Source: CAVQBJ01 sp963819075 (GTDB taxonomy: Bacteria; Actinomycetota; Thermoleophilia; Solirubrobacterales; Solirubrobacteraceae). From it: DNA of 64,000 nucleotides. Both the position numbers and the translations under genes were made by a program. Location: contig CAWFUP010000002.1 in assembly GCA_963819075.1 (NCBI GenBank), positions 1,240,001 through 1,304,000 on the forward strand, written 5' to 3'. Position 1 is the first letter of the stretch, and each line of letters opens with the position of its first letter. Below the pieces are notes generated by a model. That model saw only the letters and a list, made by a program, of their open reading frames with translations, ran no database searches and was not told the origin of the DNA. Shown piece by piece: positions 9,586-17,235 of the stretch.

Positions 9586-9999
9586 GTGCTCACCTACTCC
9601 GCCGACTGCGCCGCGGACCCCGATACGGCGTGGGCGCTCGTCGCGCGCCCCGACCGCTGGGCGCGCTGGGCGCCGCACGTACGCGGTGGCCTCGGGCTCG
9701 GGGAGCCCGAGGTGCAGACCGGGAAGCGTGGGGCCGCGCTGCTGCTGGGCGCGGTGCCGGTTCCGGCGCGTGTGACCGAGAAGCAGCCGCGACGGTCGTG
9801 GACGTGGCAGGTGGGACCGCTGCGCCTGCGCCACCGGGTCTCCCCGCGCGCGAGCGGCTGTCGGGTGGCGATGGACATCGAGGCTCCGTGCCCGCTCGAG
9901 CCGCTCGTCCGCGTCATCTACGGGCCGCTCATCGCGCTGCTCGTCCGCAACCTCGCGCGTGTCGCGACCGAGGAATCGCGCCGCGCGCAGCGGCCGTGA
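9586..9999 (+). CDS. SRPBCC family protein (polyketide cyclase/START-like)
   Basis: About 137 residues with the SRPBCC helix-grip pattern: ADPDTAWALVARPDRWARWAPHV at the start, alternating strands in the middle (TWQVGPLRLRHRVSP) and a long C-terminal helix (VIYGPLIALLVRNLARVATEES). Such proteins bind small hydrophobic ligands, and the ligand is unknown. I prefer the GTG at 9586 because the fold starts there; an ATG at 9511 is in frame but adds a non-family leader. It overlaps the next gene by 4 bases, so the two are translated together. Confidence 0.65.
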   Translation: MLTYSADCAADPDTAWALVARPDRWARWAPHVRGGLGLGEPEVQTGKRGAALLLGAVPVPARVTEKQPRRSWTWQVGPLRLRHRVSPRASGCRVAMDIEAPCPLEPLVRVIYGPLIALLVRNLARVATEESRRAQRP

Positions 10000-10289
10000 G
10001 CCCACACCGCAGGCTGCCGCCGGCGCGCTGGTGGACCGTGCGCGCGGCCCACAACCTCAAGCCCTCGACGTACCGCTGCCCGATCTGCGGTCGCCGGCTC
10101 GCGTCGATGAGCGAGCACATGCTCATCGCCCCCGAGGGCGACACCCGCCGCCGACGCCACGCGCACACCGCGTGCGTGCTCGACTCGCGCCGCCGGGGCG
10201 AGATGCTCATGCGCGACGAATGGCTTGCGACGCAGCCGCGCCGGGCGCCGTGGTGGCGCCGCTGGCGGCGCGCGGTCAGCGGCGACTGA
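9996..10289 (+). CDS. Small Cys/His protein of unknown function
   Basis: A 97-residue basic protein starting at a GTG that overlaps the upstream stop by 4 bases. Near the middle, CPICGRRLASMSEHM followed by RRRRHAHTACV gives a CxxC plus His/Cys pattern that could bind one zinc ion. The rest is rich in Arg and Trp (RRAPWWRRWRRAVSGD). No enzyme motif is visible. Coupling to the SRPBCC gene suggests a shared task, but I cannot name it. Its last 14 bases overlap the end of the convergent lipoprotein gene. Confidence 0.6.
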   Translation: MSPHRRLPPARWWTVRAAHNLKPSTYRCPICGRRLASMSEHMLIAPEGDTRRRRHAHTACVLDSRRRGEMLMRDEWLATQPRRAPWWRRWRRAVSGD

Positions 10290-10899
10290 CGGGCGCGGTT
10301 GGGTTCGCGGACGGGATCGGATCGAGCGGGCTGAGCATGCCGTTGTTGAGCGCGTAGCTCACCCGGGCGGTGCCGGCCGACGATCCGTCCGGATGCATGA
10401 GGGCGTAGCCGAGCGTCACCTCGGTGTCGCTCTGGCCCACGAGGCTGATCGAGTTGCTCGCGGCGCTCGTGTCGGTGCCGATGTAGCGGCCGTTGACGAA
10501 GAAGAACGCCTTCTCCAACCCGAGCTGGTTGGTGGCGATGATCACCTGGAGGGTGTTCTGCGGGTTGTAGGTACTCGGACTCGCGGGCGCATAGCCGTGG
10601 GCGACGACGACAGCGGCCGGCCCCGTCGCGCCGGACGTGGTCGTCTGCACGAACCCGGGCGCCGATTGGGTGCGTGCCGTCCCGGAGGCGGACGTGGTCG
10701 TCGTCGCGCTCGACTGGCTAGCGCCGGAGGCCGTCGCAGCCGACGTGGTGTTGGTCGCGGTCGTGGTGGCCGCCGACGGGGCGACGAGCGGCGTCGTGTT
10801 GGCCACCGAGACCGTCTTCGTCGAACCCGACCCGCATGCGGACAGGAGCGCGACACACGAGCCGACGAGGAGGATCGGGATGGTGCGGCGGACGGTCAT
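10276..10899 (-). CDS. Lipoprotein with Ser/Thr-rich linker, LppP/LprE-like
   Basis: Secreted lipoprotein of 207 residues. The N-terminus is a type II signal peptide with lipobox LLSAC (about residue 21). A Thr/Ser/Ala-rich linker runs to about residue 95, then a small folded domain contains AFFFVNGRYIGTDTS and RVSYALNNGMLSPLDPIP. That last part resembles the LppP/LprE lipoproteins of mycobacteria and relatives, an assignment made from memory and tentative. It probably sits on the outer face of the membrane with the linker spanning the wall. It is divergent from the efflux operon and convergent with the small Cys/His gene. Confidence 0.65.
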   Translation of the reverse strand: MTVRRTIPILLVGSCVALLSACGSGSTKTVSVANTTPLVAPSAATTTATNTTSAATASGASQSSATTTTSASGTARTQSAPGFVQTTTSGATGPAAVVVAHGYAPASPSTYNPQNTLQVIIATNQLGLEKAFFFVNGRYIGTDTSAASNSISLVGQSDTEVTLGYALMHPDGSSAGTARVSYALNNGMLSPLDPIPSANPTAPVSRR

Positions 10900-10974
10900 C
10901 TCGCTCTGAGGATATTCGGCGAGGCGCGGGGAGGTCCTCGGCGGTGGCGTTACGTCGACGGTACCGGCCGGCCC

Positions 10975-11002
10975 TTGACAAGTTATTAGTCGCTGCTAAT
11001 CT
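10975..11002 (+). promoter_or_regulatory. Promoter of the DHA2 efflux operon
   Basis: TTGACA (10975-10980) matches the -35 consensus exactly. A -10-like TAATCT lies at 10997-11002, 16 bases away. The -10 falls inside the first of two operator palindromes, so repressor binding would block RNA polymerase. A strong ribosome site GGAGG (11035-11039) precedes the ATG at 11047. Confidence 0.65.
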
Positions 11003-11027
11003 CATGCATAGTTAGCAGTCACTAACT
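10985..11027. promoter_or_regulatory. Paired TetR-type operators upstream of the efflux gene
   Basis: Two palindromes with the pattern TTAG-N6-CTAA lie at 10985-11000 (ATTAG...CTAAT) and 11010-11027 (AGTTAG...CTAACT), 26 bases centre to centre. Their 14-base cores match at 12 of 14 positions when the second is reversed (consensus TTAGTSRCTGCTAA). This shows they are two copies of one site rather than chance repeats. The first overlaps the -10 and the second the start of the transcript. The TetR encoded at 12483 is the obvious ligand. Confidence 0.65.
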
Positions 11028-11046
11028 TCGTACCGGAGGTCCGAAC

Positions 11047-12486
11047 ATGACCCGCAGGCGCCGCAACTGGACTCTCGCGATCGTCTCGACCGCGCTCTTC
11101 ATGGGCGTGCTCGACAACCTCGTCGTCACCGTCGCCCTGCCGAGCATCCGCCATTCGCTCGGGGCCTCGATCCAGAGCCTCGAGTGGACCGTGAACGCGT
11201 ACGTGCTCGCCTATGCGGTGCTGTTGCTGACCGGGGCCGCGCTCGGCGATCGCTTCGGACGCAAGCGCATCTTCCTGGGCGGCCTCGCCCTCTTCACGGC
11301 GGCGTCGGCGGCGGCGGCGCTCGCCCCGAGCACCTCCGCACTCGTCGCCGCCCGCGCCCTGCAGGGTGCGGGCGCGGCGATCGTCACGCCGCTGACGCTG
11401 ACGCTGCTCGCCGCGGCGTTCCCCGACGAGCGGCGGGGACTCGCGCTCGGCGTCTGGTCGGGCGTCAGCGGTATCGCCGTGGCGCTCGGGCCGCTCGTCG
11501 GCGGCTCGGTCATCGTGGCGACCTCCTGGCACTGGATCTTCTGGATCAACGTCCCGATCGGCCTCGCGCTGCTCCCGCTCGCGGCGCGCCAGCTGGCCGA
11601 GAGCCACGGCCCGTCGTCGCGCCTGGACCTGCGCGGGCTCGGGCTCGCCTCGCTCGGGTTGTTCGGCGTCGTGTTCGGGCTCGTGCGCTCGCAGTCGCTC
11701 GGCTGGTCCAGTCCGGCCGTGTACGGCTCGCTCGTCGCCGGCGTCGCGCTGCTGGCCGGCTTCATCGCCTGGGAGCGCCGCGTCGCGCAGCCGATGCTGC
11801 CGATGCGCTTCTTCGCGCGCCGCAGCTTCGCGGTGACCAATGTCGTGTCGCTGACGATGTACTTCGGAATGTTCGGCTCGATCTTCTTCCTCAGCCAGTA
11901 CATGCAGGCCGTGCTCGGCTACACCCCGCTGCAGGCCGGTCTGCGGATGCTCGTCTGGACCGGCGCCACCATGGTCGTCGCCCCGCTGGCCGGCGTGTTC
12001 TCCGAGCGCTACGGCAGTCGCCCGTTCATGATCGCCGGCCTGTCGTCGCAGGCGCTCGGGCTCGCCTGGCTGGCCACGGTCATCAGTCCCCATACGACCT
12101 ACGCGAGCATGCTCGCGCCGTTCGTGCTCGCGGGCGCCGGCATGGCCCTCGTGTTCGCGCCCTCGGCCAACGCGGTGCTCTCCTCGGTGCGCGACGACGA
12201 GGCCGGGCAGGCCTCGGGGGCGAACAATGCGATCCGCGAGGTCGGCGGTGTCCTCGGCGTGGCCGTGCTGGCGACGGTGTTTACCGGTACCGGCAGCTAT
12301 GCGTCCCCGCAGGCCTTCGTGGACGGGCTCGTCCCCGCGGTCTGGGTGGGGGCGGCCGTCCTGGCCGGAGGTGCGCTGACCGCCCTGCTGCTGCCCTTCT
12401 CGACCCGTCGCACCGACGCCGCCGACACGGCTGACGCGGCCGCCGCCGCGCCGCCCGCCGCCTGGGTGGCGGCCGAGGCCGCGTGA
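11047..12486 (+). CDS. MFS transporter, DHA2 family (EmrB/QacA type)
   Basis: Proton-driven efflux pump of 479 residues with the 14-helix DHA2 layout. Visible family signatures are LDNLVVTVALPSIRHSLG on helix 1, motif A in GDRFGRKRIFLGG between helices 2 and 3, and motif C in GVSGIAVALGPLVGG on helix 5. SWHWIFWINVPIGL on helix 6 is very characteristic of DHA2 pumps. It probably exports drugs or hydrophobic metabolites. A clear promoter and two operators lie upstream, and the TetR gene overlaps its stop by 4 bases, so the operon is probably self-regulated and induced by the pump's substrate. Confidence 0.9.
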   Translation: MTRRRRNWTLAIVSTALFMGVLDNLVVTVALPSIRHSLGASIQSLEWTVNAYVLAYAVLLLTGAALGDRFGRKRIFLGGLALFTAASAAAALAPSTSALVAARALQGAGAAIVTPLTLTLLAAAFPDERRGLALGVWSGVSGIAVALGPLVGGSVIVATSWHWIFWINVPIGLALLPLAARQLAESHGPSSRLDLRGLGLASLGLFGVVFGLVRSQSLGWSSPAVYGSLVAGVALLAGFIAWERRVAQPMLPMRFFARRSFAVTNVVSLTMYFGMFGSIFFLSQYMQAVLGYTPLQAGLRMLVWTGATMVVAPLAGVFSERYGSRPFMIAGLSSQALGLAWLATVISPHTTYASMLAPFVLAGAGMALVFAPSANAVLSSVRDDEAGQASGANNAIREVGGVLGVAVLATVFTGTGSYASPQAFVDGLVPAVWVGAAVLAGGALTALLLPFSTRRTDAADTADAAAAAPPAAWVAAEAA

Positions 12487-13106
12487 CCGTGGCTCGGCGT
12501 AGGATCGACGTCATGCCCCCCGTCGCCACTCGAGCCCGTCAGCGCGTCTCGGCCGCCGAGCGCCGGGACGCGCTGATCGAGGCCGCCGTGATCGAGTTCG
12601 CGCACGGCGGACTGCACGGCACGCCGGTCGACCGCATCGCGCGGCGTGTCGGCGTCGCCCAGCCGTACGTCTTCAGCCTCTTCGCGAGCAAACGCGAGCT
12701 GTTCCTGGCCGCCGTCGAGCGCAGCTTCGACCTCGTCGGCGACGCCTTCGAGCGGGCCGCGGCCGACTTCCACGCCGGACGGATGCCGAACGAGGTCGAG
12801 GACGTGATCCAGGCGATGGGGCACGCCTATGTCGAGTTGCTCGCGTCCGACCGTGCGTGGCTGATGATCCAGCACCACGCCTACGCCGCGTGCGATGACG
12901 AGATCGTCCGCACCCGCGTTCGCTCGCTCTACGCAGGGCTCGTCGCCCAGGTGCAACGGCTCTCCGACGCCGACGCCGAGCGCGTCGACGAGTTCTTCCG
13001 CTACGGGATGTGGCTCAACGTCGCCGCGGCGATGGGCGTGGAAGACCTGTCCGCCAGTTGCGACTGGATGCGTCCCGAGCGCCCGGGCGACGCGGCCTCG
13101 GACTAG
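12483..13106 (+). CDS. TetR/AcrR family transcriptional repressor
   Basis: Repressor of 207 residues. The N-terminal helix-turn-helix reads VDRIARRVGVAQPYVFSLFASKRELFLAAVE, with the standard recognition-helix pattern (split here by its core VGVAQPYVF and SKRELF). The C-terminal half is the variable ligand-binding dimer domain. Its GTG start overlaps the MFS stop by 4 bases. It most likely binds the two TTAG-N6-CTAA palindromes before the pump gene and releases on binding the pumped compound. It ends overlapping the tail of the convergent HAD gene. Confidence 0.88.
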   Translation: MTVARRRIDVMPPVATRARQRVSAAERRDALIEAAVIEFAHGGLHGTPVDRIARRVGVAQPYVFSLFASKRELFLAAVERSFDLVGDAFERAAADFHAGRMPNEVEDVIQAMGHAYVELLASDRAWLMIQHHAYAACDDEIVRTRVRSLYAGLVAQVQRLSDADAERVDEFFRYGMWLNVAAAMGVEDLSASCDWMRPERPGDAASD

Positions 13107-13774
13107 GCGCCGCCCACGCGCTCGATGAGCGCCGGCGTCACCTCGCGGATGTCCCCGACCACCACCGCGGCGAGCGCGAGGGCGTCCGGCGCCGGCGGAA
13201 AGACGCGGTTCGGCACCGCGATCGTCGTCATCGCCGCCGCCGACGCCGAGCGCAGCCCGTTGGCCGAATCCTCGATCGCGACACAGCGTGCCGGCGGCGC
13301 CGAGAGCTGCCGCGTGGCCTCGAGGTAGACGTCGGGAGCCGGCTTGCCACGGCTGACCTCCTCGCTCGCGACGACAACCGCGAAGCATTCGCGAAGCTCC
13401 ATGAGCGAGAGCACGAGCTCGATGATCTCGCGGTTCGATGAGGAGGCGAGACCGAGCGTCCATCGCTCGGCTGCGGCTCGCACGGTCTCCGGCGCACCGT
13501 CGACGACCGGCAGCTGTGCGCGGTAGACCGCGCTCAGCCTGGCCAGGACCGCGGACTCGATCCGATCCGGGGCAGGCGGAAGCTCGACGACGTCGTGCAG
13601 GTAGCGCGACCACTCCGGCGCGCTCATGCCGATCATCGCCTCGGTGGCGTCTGGCGGCCAGGGTCGGTCGTGCTCGGCGGCCAGCCCGCGGCGCGCGGCG
13701 TCCCAGGCCTGCTCGGAGTCGATCAGCACGCCGTCGAGATCGAACACGACGGCGGCGGGGCCGTGGACGCTCAC
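13103..13774 (-). CDS. HAD superfamily hydrolase (beta-phosphoglucomutase-like subgroup)
   Basis: Phosphatase or phosphomutase of 223 residues. Motif I is VVFDLDGVLIDSE with the nucleophile and acid/base Asp pair, the alpha-helical cap follows, motif II is GLASSSNREI, and motif III/IV is GKPAPDVYLEA...CVAIEDSANGL. This is the layout of the GPH/beta-PGM/DOG-phosphatase group; the sugar phosphate or other substrate cannot be read off. The GTG at 13774 overlaps the SDR stop by 4 bases, making a two-gene operon. Confidence 0.85.
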   Translation of the reverse strand: MSVHGPAAVVFDLDGVLIDSEQAWDAARRGLAAEHDRPWPPDATEAMIGMSAPEWSRYLHDVVELPPAPDRIESAVLARLSAVYRAQLPVVDGAPETVRAAAERWTLGLASSSNREIIELVLSLMELRECFAVVVASEEVSRGKPAPDVYLEATRQLSAPPARCVAIEDSANGLRSASAAAMTTIAVPNRVFPPAPDALALAAVVVGDIREVTPALIERVGGA

Positions 13775-14733
13775 GTGGCCGAGCGGTCCTTCGGGGCCTC
13801 GGTGCCGGCCGGCGCGAAGTCGTAGCGAACGCCGGTGAGCTGCTCGGACTGCTCCCACAGGCGTCGGGCGGTCTGCTCGTCCTGGGCGGCGCGGCTCGCC
13901 GCCACGTAGTGCGGATGCCCCCGGAACTCGCCGAAGCCGTCGGGGCCGATGAAGGCGCCGCCGGGCACGTCGGGCATCGTCGCGGCGTACAGGGTCGGCC
14001 AGGCCCCCTGGTCGGCGCTCTGGGCGATGAACCGGTTGCCGATCGGCGCATACAGGCGATCCATCAGCGACGTCTTGCCGGCGGTCTGGAGATTCGTCGC
14101 GGCGTAGCCGGGATGGGCCGCGACCGCACTCAGGTCCAGCCCCGCCGCGGCGGCGCGACGCTGCAGCTCGAACATGAACAGCAGGTTCGCCAGCTTCGAT
14201 TGCCCGTAGGCCAGCCAGCGCTGGTAGCGCCGCTCGCCATTGAGGTCGGAGAGGTTCATCCGACCGAAGCGGTGCGCGCTGCTGCTCACCACCACTACGC
14301 GCGCCTGTGGCCGTTCGCGGAGCGCGCCGAGCAGCAGCCCCGTGAGCGCGAAGTGACCGAGGTGGTTGGTCCCGATCTGGCTCTCGAAGCCGTCCGTGGT
14401 CAGCGCACGCGGCACGGCCATGATGCCCGCGTTGTTGACGAGCACGTCGAGCCCGTCGTGCTCGGCCGTGAAGCGCTCGGCGAACGCGCGCACCGAGGCC
14501 AGGTCGCCGAGGTCGAGCGGCGAGAGCTGCGCGCCGGCGCCGCGCGCGGTCGCCTGGACCTCGGCGAGCGCCGTGCGACCGCGCGCCTCGCTGCGACAGC
14601 CGAGCACCACGTGCGCCCCGTGGCGCGCGAGCTCGCGCGCGGTCGCAAGCCCGAGCCCGCTGTTCGCCCCCGTGACGACCACGATCCGGCCGCTCTGATC
14701 GGGGATGTCCTGCGCCGTCCACTTACCCGCCAT
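13771..14733 (-). CDS. Short-chain dehydrogenase, retinol-dehydrogenase/WWOX-like
   Basis: NAD(P)-dependent oxidoreductase of 320 residues. Rossmann motif VVVTGANSGLGLATARELA with Arg-rich strand 2 (GCRSEARG) suggests NADP use. NNAGIM is the structural motif, VVVVSSSAHRFG holds the catalytic Ser, and YGQSKLANLLF holds the YxxxK pair. HPGYAATNLQ is typical of the retinol dehydrogenase-like SDRs common in actinobacteria. I chose the ATG at 14733 because AAGGAGG lies just upstream; the earlier in-frame start at 14787 has no such site. The substrate is unknown. Confidence 0.88.
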   Translation of the reverse strand: MAGKWTAQDIPDQSGRIVVVTGANSGLGLATARELARHGAHVVLGCRSEARGRTALAEVQATARGAGAQLSPLDLGDLASVRAFAERFTAEHDGLDVLVNNAGIMAVPRALTTDGFESQIGTNHLGHFALTGLLLGALRERPQARVVVVSSSAHRFGRMNLSDLNGERRYQRWLAYGQSKLANLLFMFELQRRAAAAGLDLSAVAAHPGYAATNLQTAGKTSLMDRLYAPIGNRFIAQSADQGAWPTLYAATMPDVPGGAFIGPDGFGEFRGHPHYVAASRAAQDEQTARRLWEQSEQLTGVRYDFAPAGTEAPKDRSAT

Positions 14734-14821
14734 GTCGCCTCCTTGAGGAAGAGGGCAGCGATCTCGCTGTCCCGCCGAGTCTTGCACGGGCGGACCGGCG
14801 GGGCGCTACGATCGCAGCACG

Positions 14822-15073
14822 ATGGCCGCGGAGCCTCCACCCGCCGAGCGGAAGAGTCGGCTGCCGGCCAGCCCGGGGTCGATCGGCCTCATCGCCGTCG
14901 CCGTGGTCGTCACGCTGTTCGCGGTTGTCAACCTGAACACCGTCGAGGTCAGCTTCATCTTCTTCTCCGGGCGCGCGCCGCTGATCGTGGTGATCGCGGT
15001 GGCGATGCTCCTCGGGGTCGCCTTCGGCGCGCTCGCGCAGCGCCAGTCGGCGCGCCGGCGTACCCGCGGTTGA
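14822..15073 (+). CDS. LapA domain membrane protein (DUF1049)
   Basis: An 83-residue inner-membrane protein. Two hydrophobic helices (about residues 21-39 and 50-71) flank the short polar loop VVNLNTVEVSFIFFSGRAPL, the diagnostic LapA/DUF1049 core with NxxxVxxxF. In Gram-negative bacteria relatives act with LapB in envelope quality control; in actinobacteria the role is not known. It lies alone between a divergent SDR gene and the metal-regulator gene. Confidence 0.8.
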   Translation: MAAEPPPAERKSRLPASPGSIGLIAVAVVVTLFAVVNLNTVEVSFIFFSGRAPLIVVIAVAMLLGVAFGALAQRQSARRRTRG

Positions 15074-15160
15074 GGCGCGCCCTCGGCGAGACGGCGGCGG
15101 CGGAGCTGACAGAGCCCGCACGGCGCGTGTGCGGAGTCGAACGCCGTGAGATCGCGGGTC

Positions 15161-15189
15161 TTGGATTCAAAGTTTTGGTATGCCATAAT
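15161..15189 (+). promoter_or_regulatory. Promoter with overlapping metalloregulator-type palindrome
   Basis: TTGGAT (15161-15166) and CATAAT (15184-15189) are spaced by 17 bases, an ideal sigma-70 type promoter. In the spacer and over the -10 sits the imperfect palindrome TTTTGGTATGCCATAA (15173-15188), the right place for a DtxR/MntR-type repressor. The ATG at 15199 starts only 10 bases after the -10, so the transcript should have little or no 5' leader. The region is strikingly AT-rich against its surroundings. Confidence 0.65.
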
Positions 15190-15198
15190 CTCGGTCCG

Positions 15199-17235
15199 AT
15201 GACGCAAAAACTCTCCGTGCGCTCCCCGGCCATCGAGGACTACTGCAAGGCGATCTTCACGCTCGAGTCCCGTTCACGCGAGCCGGTGAGCACGAACGCG
15301 CTCGCCGAGCGACTCGAGGTCACGCCGGGATCGGTGTCGGCGATGCTCAAGCGCCTCGACGAGCTCGGGCTCATCACGCACATCCCGTATCGGGGCGTGC
15401 GGCTCACCGCCGACGGCCGTCGCGTCGCGCTGGAGGTCGTGCGCCATCACCGCCTGATCGAGCTCTTCCTCGCCGAGACGCTCGAGATGCCCTGGGATCG
15501 GGTGCACGCCGAGGCCGAGGTGCTCGAGCACGTCCTCTCCGAGGAGCTCGAGGCGCTCATCTCGGCCAAGCTCGGCGATCCGACCGTCGATCCGCACGGC
15601 GACCCGATCCCGAGCGCCGACCTCGAGCTCGAGGAACGCGAGAGCCGCAGCCTCGACAGCCTGGAGGAAGGCGATCGCGGCGTGTTCGTGCGCGTGTCGG
15701 ACTCCGACCCGGAGAGGCTGCGCTACCTCGACGGCTGCGGCATCCTCCCGGGTGACAGCTTCGAGGTTCGCGAGCGCCAGCCCTTCGGCGGCCCGCTCTT
15801 CGTCACGTTCGGCGACCGCGAGTACGCGCTCGGTGGCGAGCTCGCCGCGGCGATGCGCGTGGAGCTCGAGACGGTGAGGGACGCTAGCGGTGTCCATCGG
15901 CGAGGCGATCCTTCCCCCCTCAGCGTCGAGGACATCGCGCGCTCGCACGACCGCTCGCGCGTCGTTCGCGCTCGCGAGTCCGGCCATCGCCTGCGGCTGA
16001 TCTGGCTCCTGGCCGGACCCGGCATCCTGGCCATGCTCGGCGAGAACGACGGCCCGAGCATGATCAGCTACGCCGCGAGCGGCGCGACGTACGGCATCGG
16101 CTTCTTCGTCCCGTTCGTGCTCGTCACGTTCGCGATGGCCGCCGTCTGCCAGGAGATGGCGATGCGCGTCGGCGCGGTGACACATCGCGGCTTCGGCGAG
16201 CTCGTGCTGCAGCGTTATGGCCGCACCTGGGGCTGGTTCGGCGCGATCGACCTGCTGTTCACCAACCTCATCACGCTCATCGCCGAGTTCGTCGCCATCC
16301 GGGTCGGGCTCGCCTACTTCCACCTCGGCGCGCCCGTCGCCGCCGGCCTCGGCGTCGCCCTCGTGCTCATCACCCTGAGCGGCGGGCGCTACTGGCGCTG
16401 GGAGCGCGTCGTACTCGGCCTGGCCGCGTTCAACGGGCTGTTCCTGCTCGCGGCGATCCTGGCCAAGCCCGACTACGGCGCGCTCGCGCACAGCCTCACG
16501 TTCTCGCCGCTGCCGGGGGGCAGCCTCAACACTCTGCTGCTGCTCGTCGCCTCGACGATCGGGGCCACGGTGACGCCATGGATGATCTTCTTCCAGCAGA
16601 GCGCCTCGGCGGATAAGGGGATGACGCCGGCGGACATCCGCCACGGACGCTTCGACACCGTCGCCGGCGCGGTGCTCGCGGCGATCTTCGGCGTCGGCGC
16701 GCTCGTCGCCGGCGCCGCGCTCGCCTCGCACAACGGCGCCTCGACCCAGGGGCTCGCCGGCGCCGGGTTCCCGGGTGCGCTGCGCTCGGCGGTGGGCGGC
16801 ACGGTCGGCTCGGTGTTCGCGCTCGGTCTCATCGAGGCGGGCGCCGTCGCGATCCTGACCATCTCGGCGAGCACCGCCTACGCGGCCGGCGAGTGCATCG
16901 GGGTCACGCACAGCTTCAACTCGACGCCACGTGTGGCCGCGATCTTCCACGGGGCGAACATCGGCGTGGCCCTCGTCGCCGCCGCCGTCGTGCTCATCCC
17001 CGGCGCGCCACTGCTGTCGATCGCGCTCAACGCGAACGTGCTTGCCACCGTCCTGCTGCCGGTCGCGCTCGTCTTCCTGATGATGCTCGCCAACGATCGC
17101 GAGCTGATGGGCCGCTGGATCAACGGACGCCGCAAGAACGTGGTGGCGATCGCGATCGTCGCGTTCGTGACGCTCGCCGGCATGGCCTACGGCATCGACT
17201 CGTTTCTGACCACGATCCACGCCATTCCGTCGTGA
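15199..17235 (+). CDS. Fusion of DtxR/MntR-type regulator with Nramp-like metal transporter
   Basis: One 678-residue chain. Residues 1-75 are a DtxR-type winged helix (LAERLEVTPGSVSAMLKRL) and 75-145 the dimerisation and metal domain. Residues 155-225 are a FeoA/SH3-like domain, and residues 257-678 about eleven membrane helices of an Nramp-like transporter. By alignment the metal ligands are Asp14, His84, Glu107, Glu110 and His111, the MntR (Mn2+) set rather than the Met/Cys of DtxR. In the transporter, helix 1 reads GENDGPSM instead of DPGN and helix 6 reads GATVTPWM instead of MPH, so the cation may differ from canonical Nramp. The ATG is fixed by the promoter 10 bases upstream. A frameshift does not explain the joining, since the linker is in frame and coherent. 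Confidence 0.88.
   Translation: MTQKLSVRSPAIEDYCKAIFTLESRSREPVSTNALAERLEVTPGSVSAMLKRLDELGLITHIPYRGVRLTADGRRVALEVVRHHRLIELFLAETLEMPWDRVHAEAEVLEHVLSEELEALISAKLGDPTVDPHGDPIPSADLELEERESRSLDSLEEGDRGVFVRVSDSDPERLRYLDGCGILPGDSFEVRERQPFGGPLFVTFGDREYALGGELAAAMRVELETVRDASGVHRRGDPSPLSVEDIARSHDRSRVVRARESGHRLRLIWLLAGPGILAMLGENDGPSMISYAASGATYGIGFFVPFVLVTFAMAAVCQEMAMRVGAVTHRGFGELVLQRYGRTWGWFGAIDLLFTNLITLIAEFVAIRVGLAYFHLGAPVAAGLGVALVLITLSGGRYWRWERVVLGLAAFNGLFLLAAILAKPDYGALAHSLTFSPLPGGSLNTLLLLVASTIGATVTPWMIFFQQSASADKGMTPADIRHGRFDTVAGAVLAAIFGVGALVAGAALASHNGASTQGLAGAGFPGALRSAVGGTVGSVFALGLIEAGAVAILTISASTAYAAGECIGVTHSFNSTPRVAAIFHGANIGVALVAAAVVLIPGAPLLSIALNANVLATVLLPVALVFLMMLANDRELMGRWINGRRKNVVAIAIVAFVTLAGMAYGIDSFLTTIHAIPS

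Noticed and set aside
11002..12093. Long antisense frame over the MFS gene
   Set aside because: Low-complexity Glu/Arg/His sequence without motifs, overlapping a clear MFS transporter.
13438..15198. Long N-terminal extension of the DtxR-Nramp frame
   Set aside because: The open frame continues upstream across other genes, but it is shadow sequence; promoter and ATG at 15199 define the real start.
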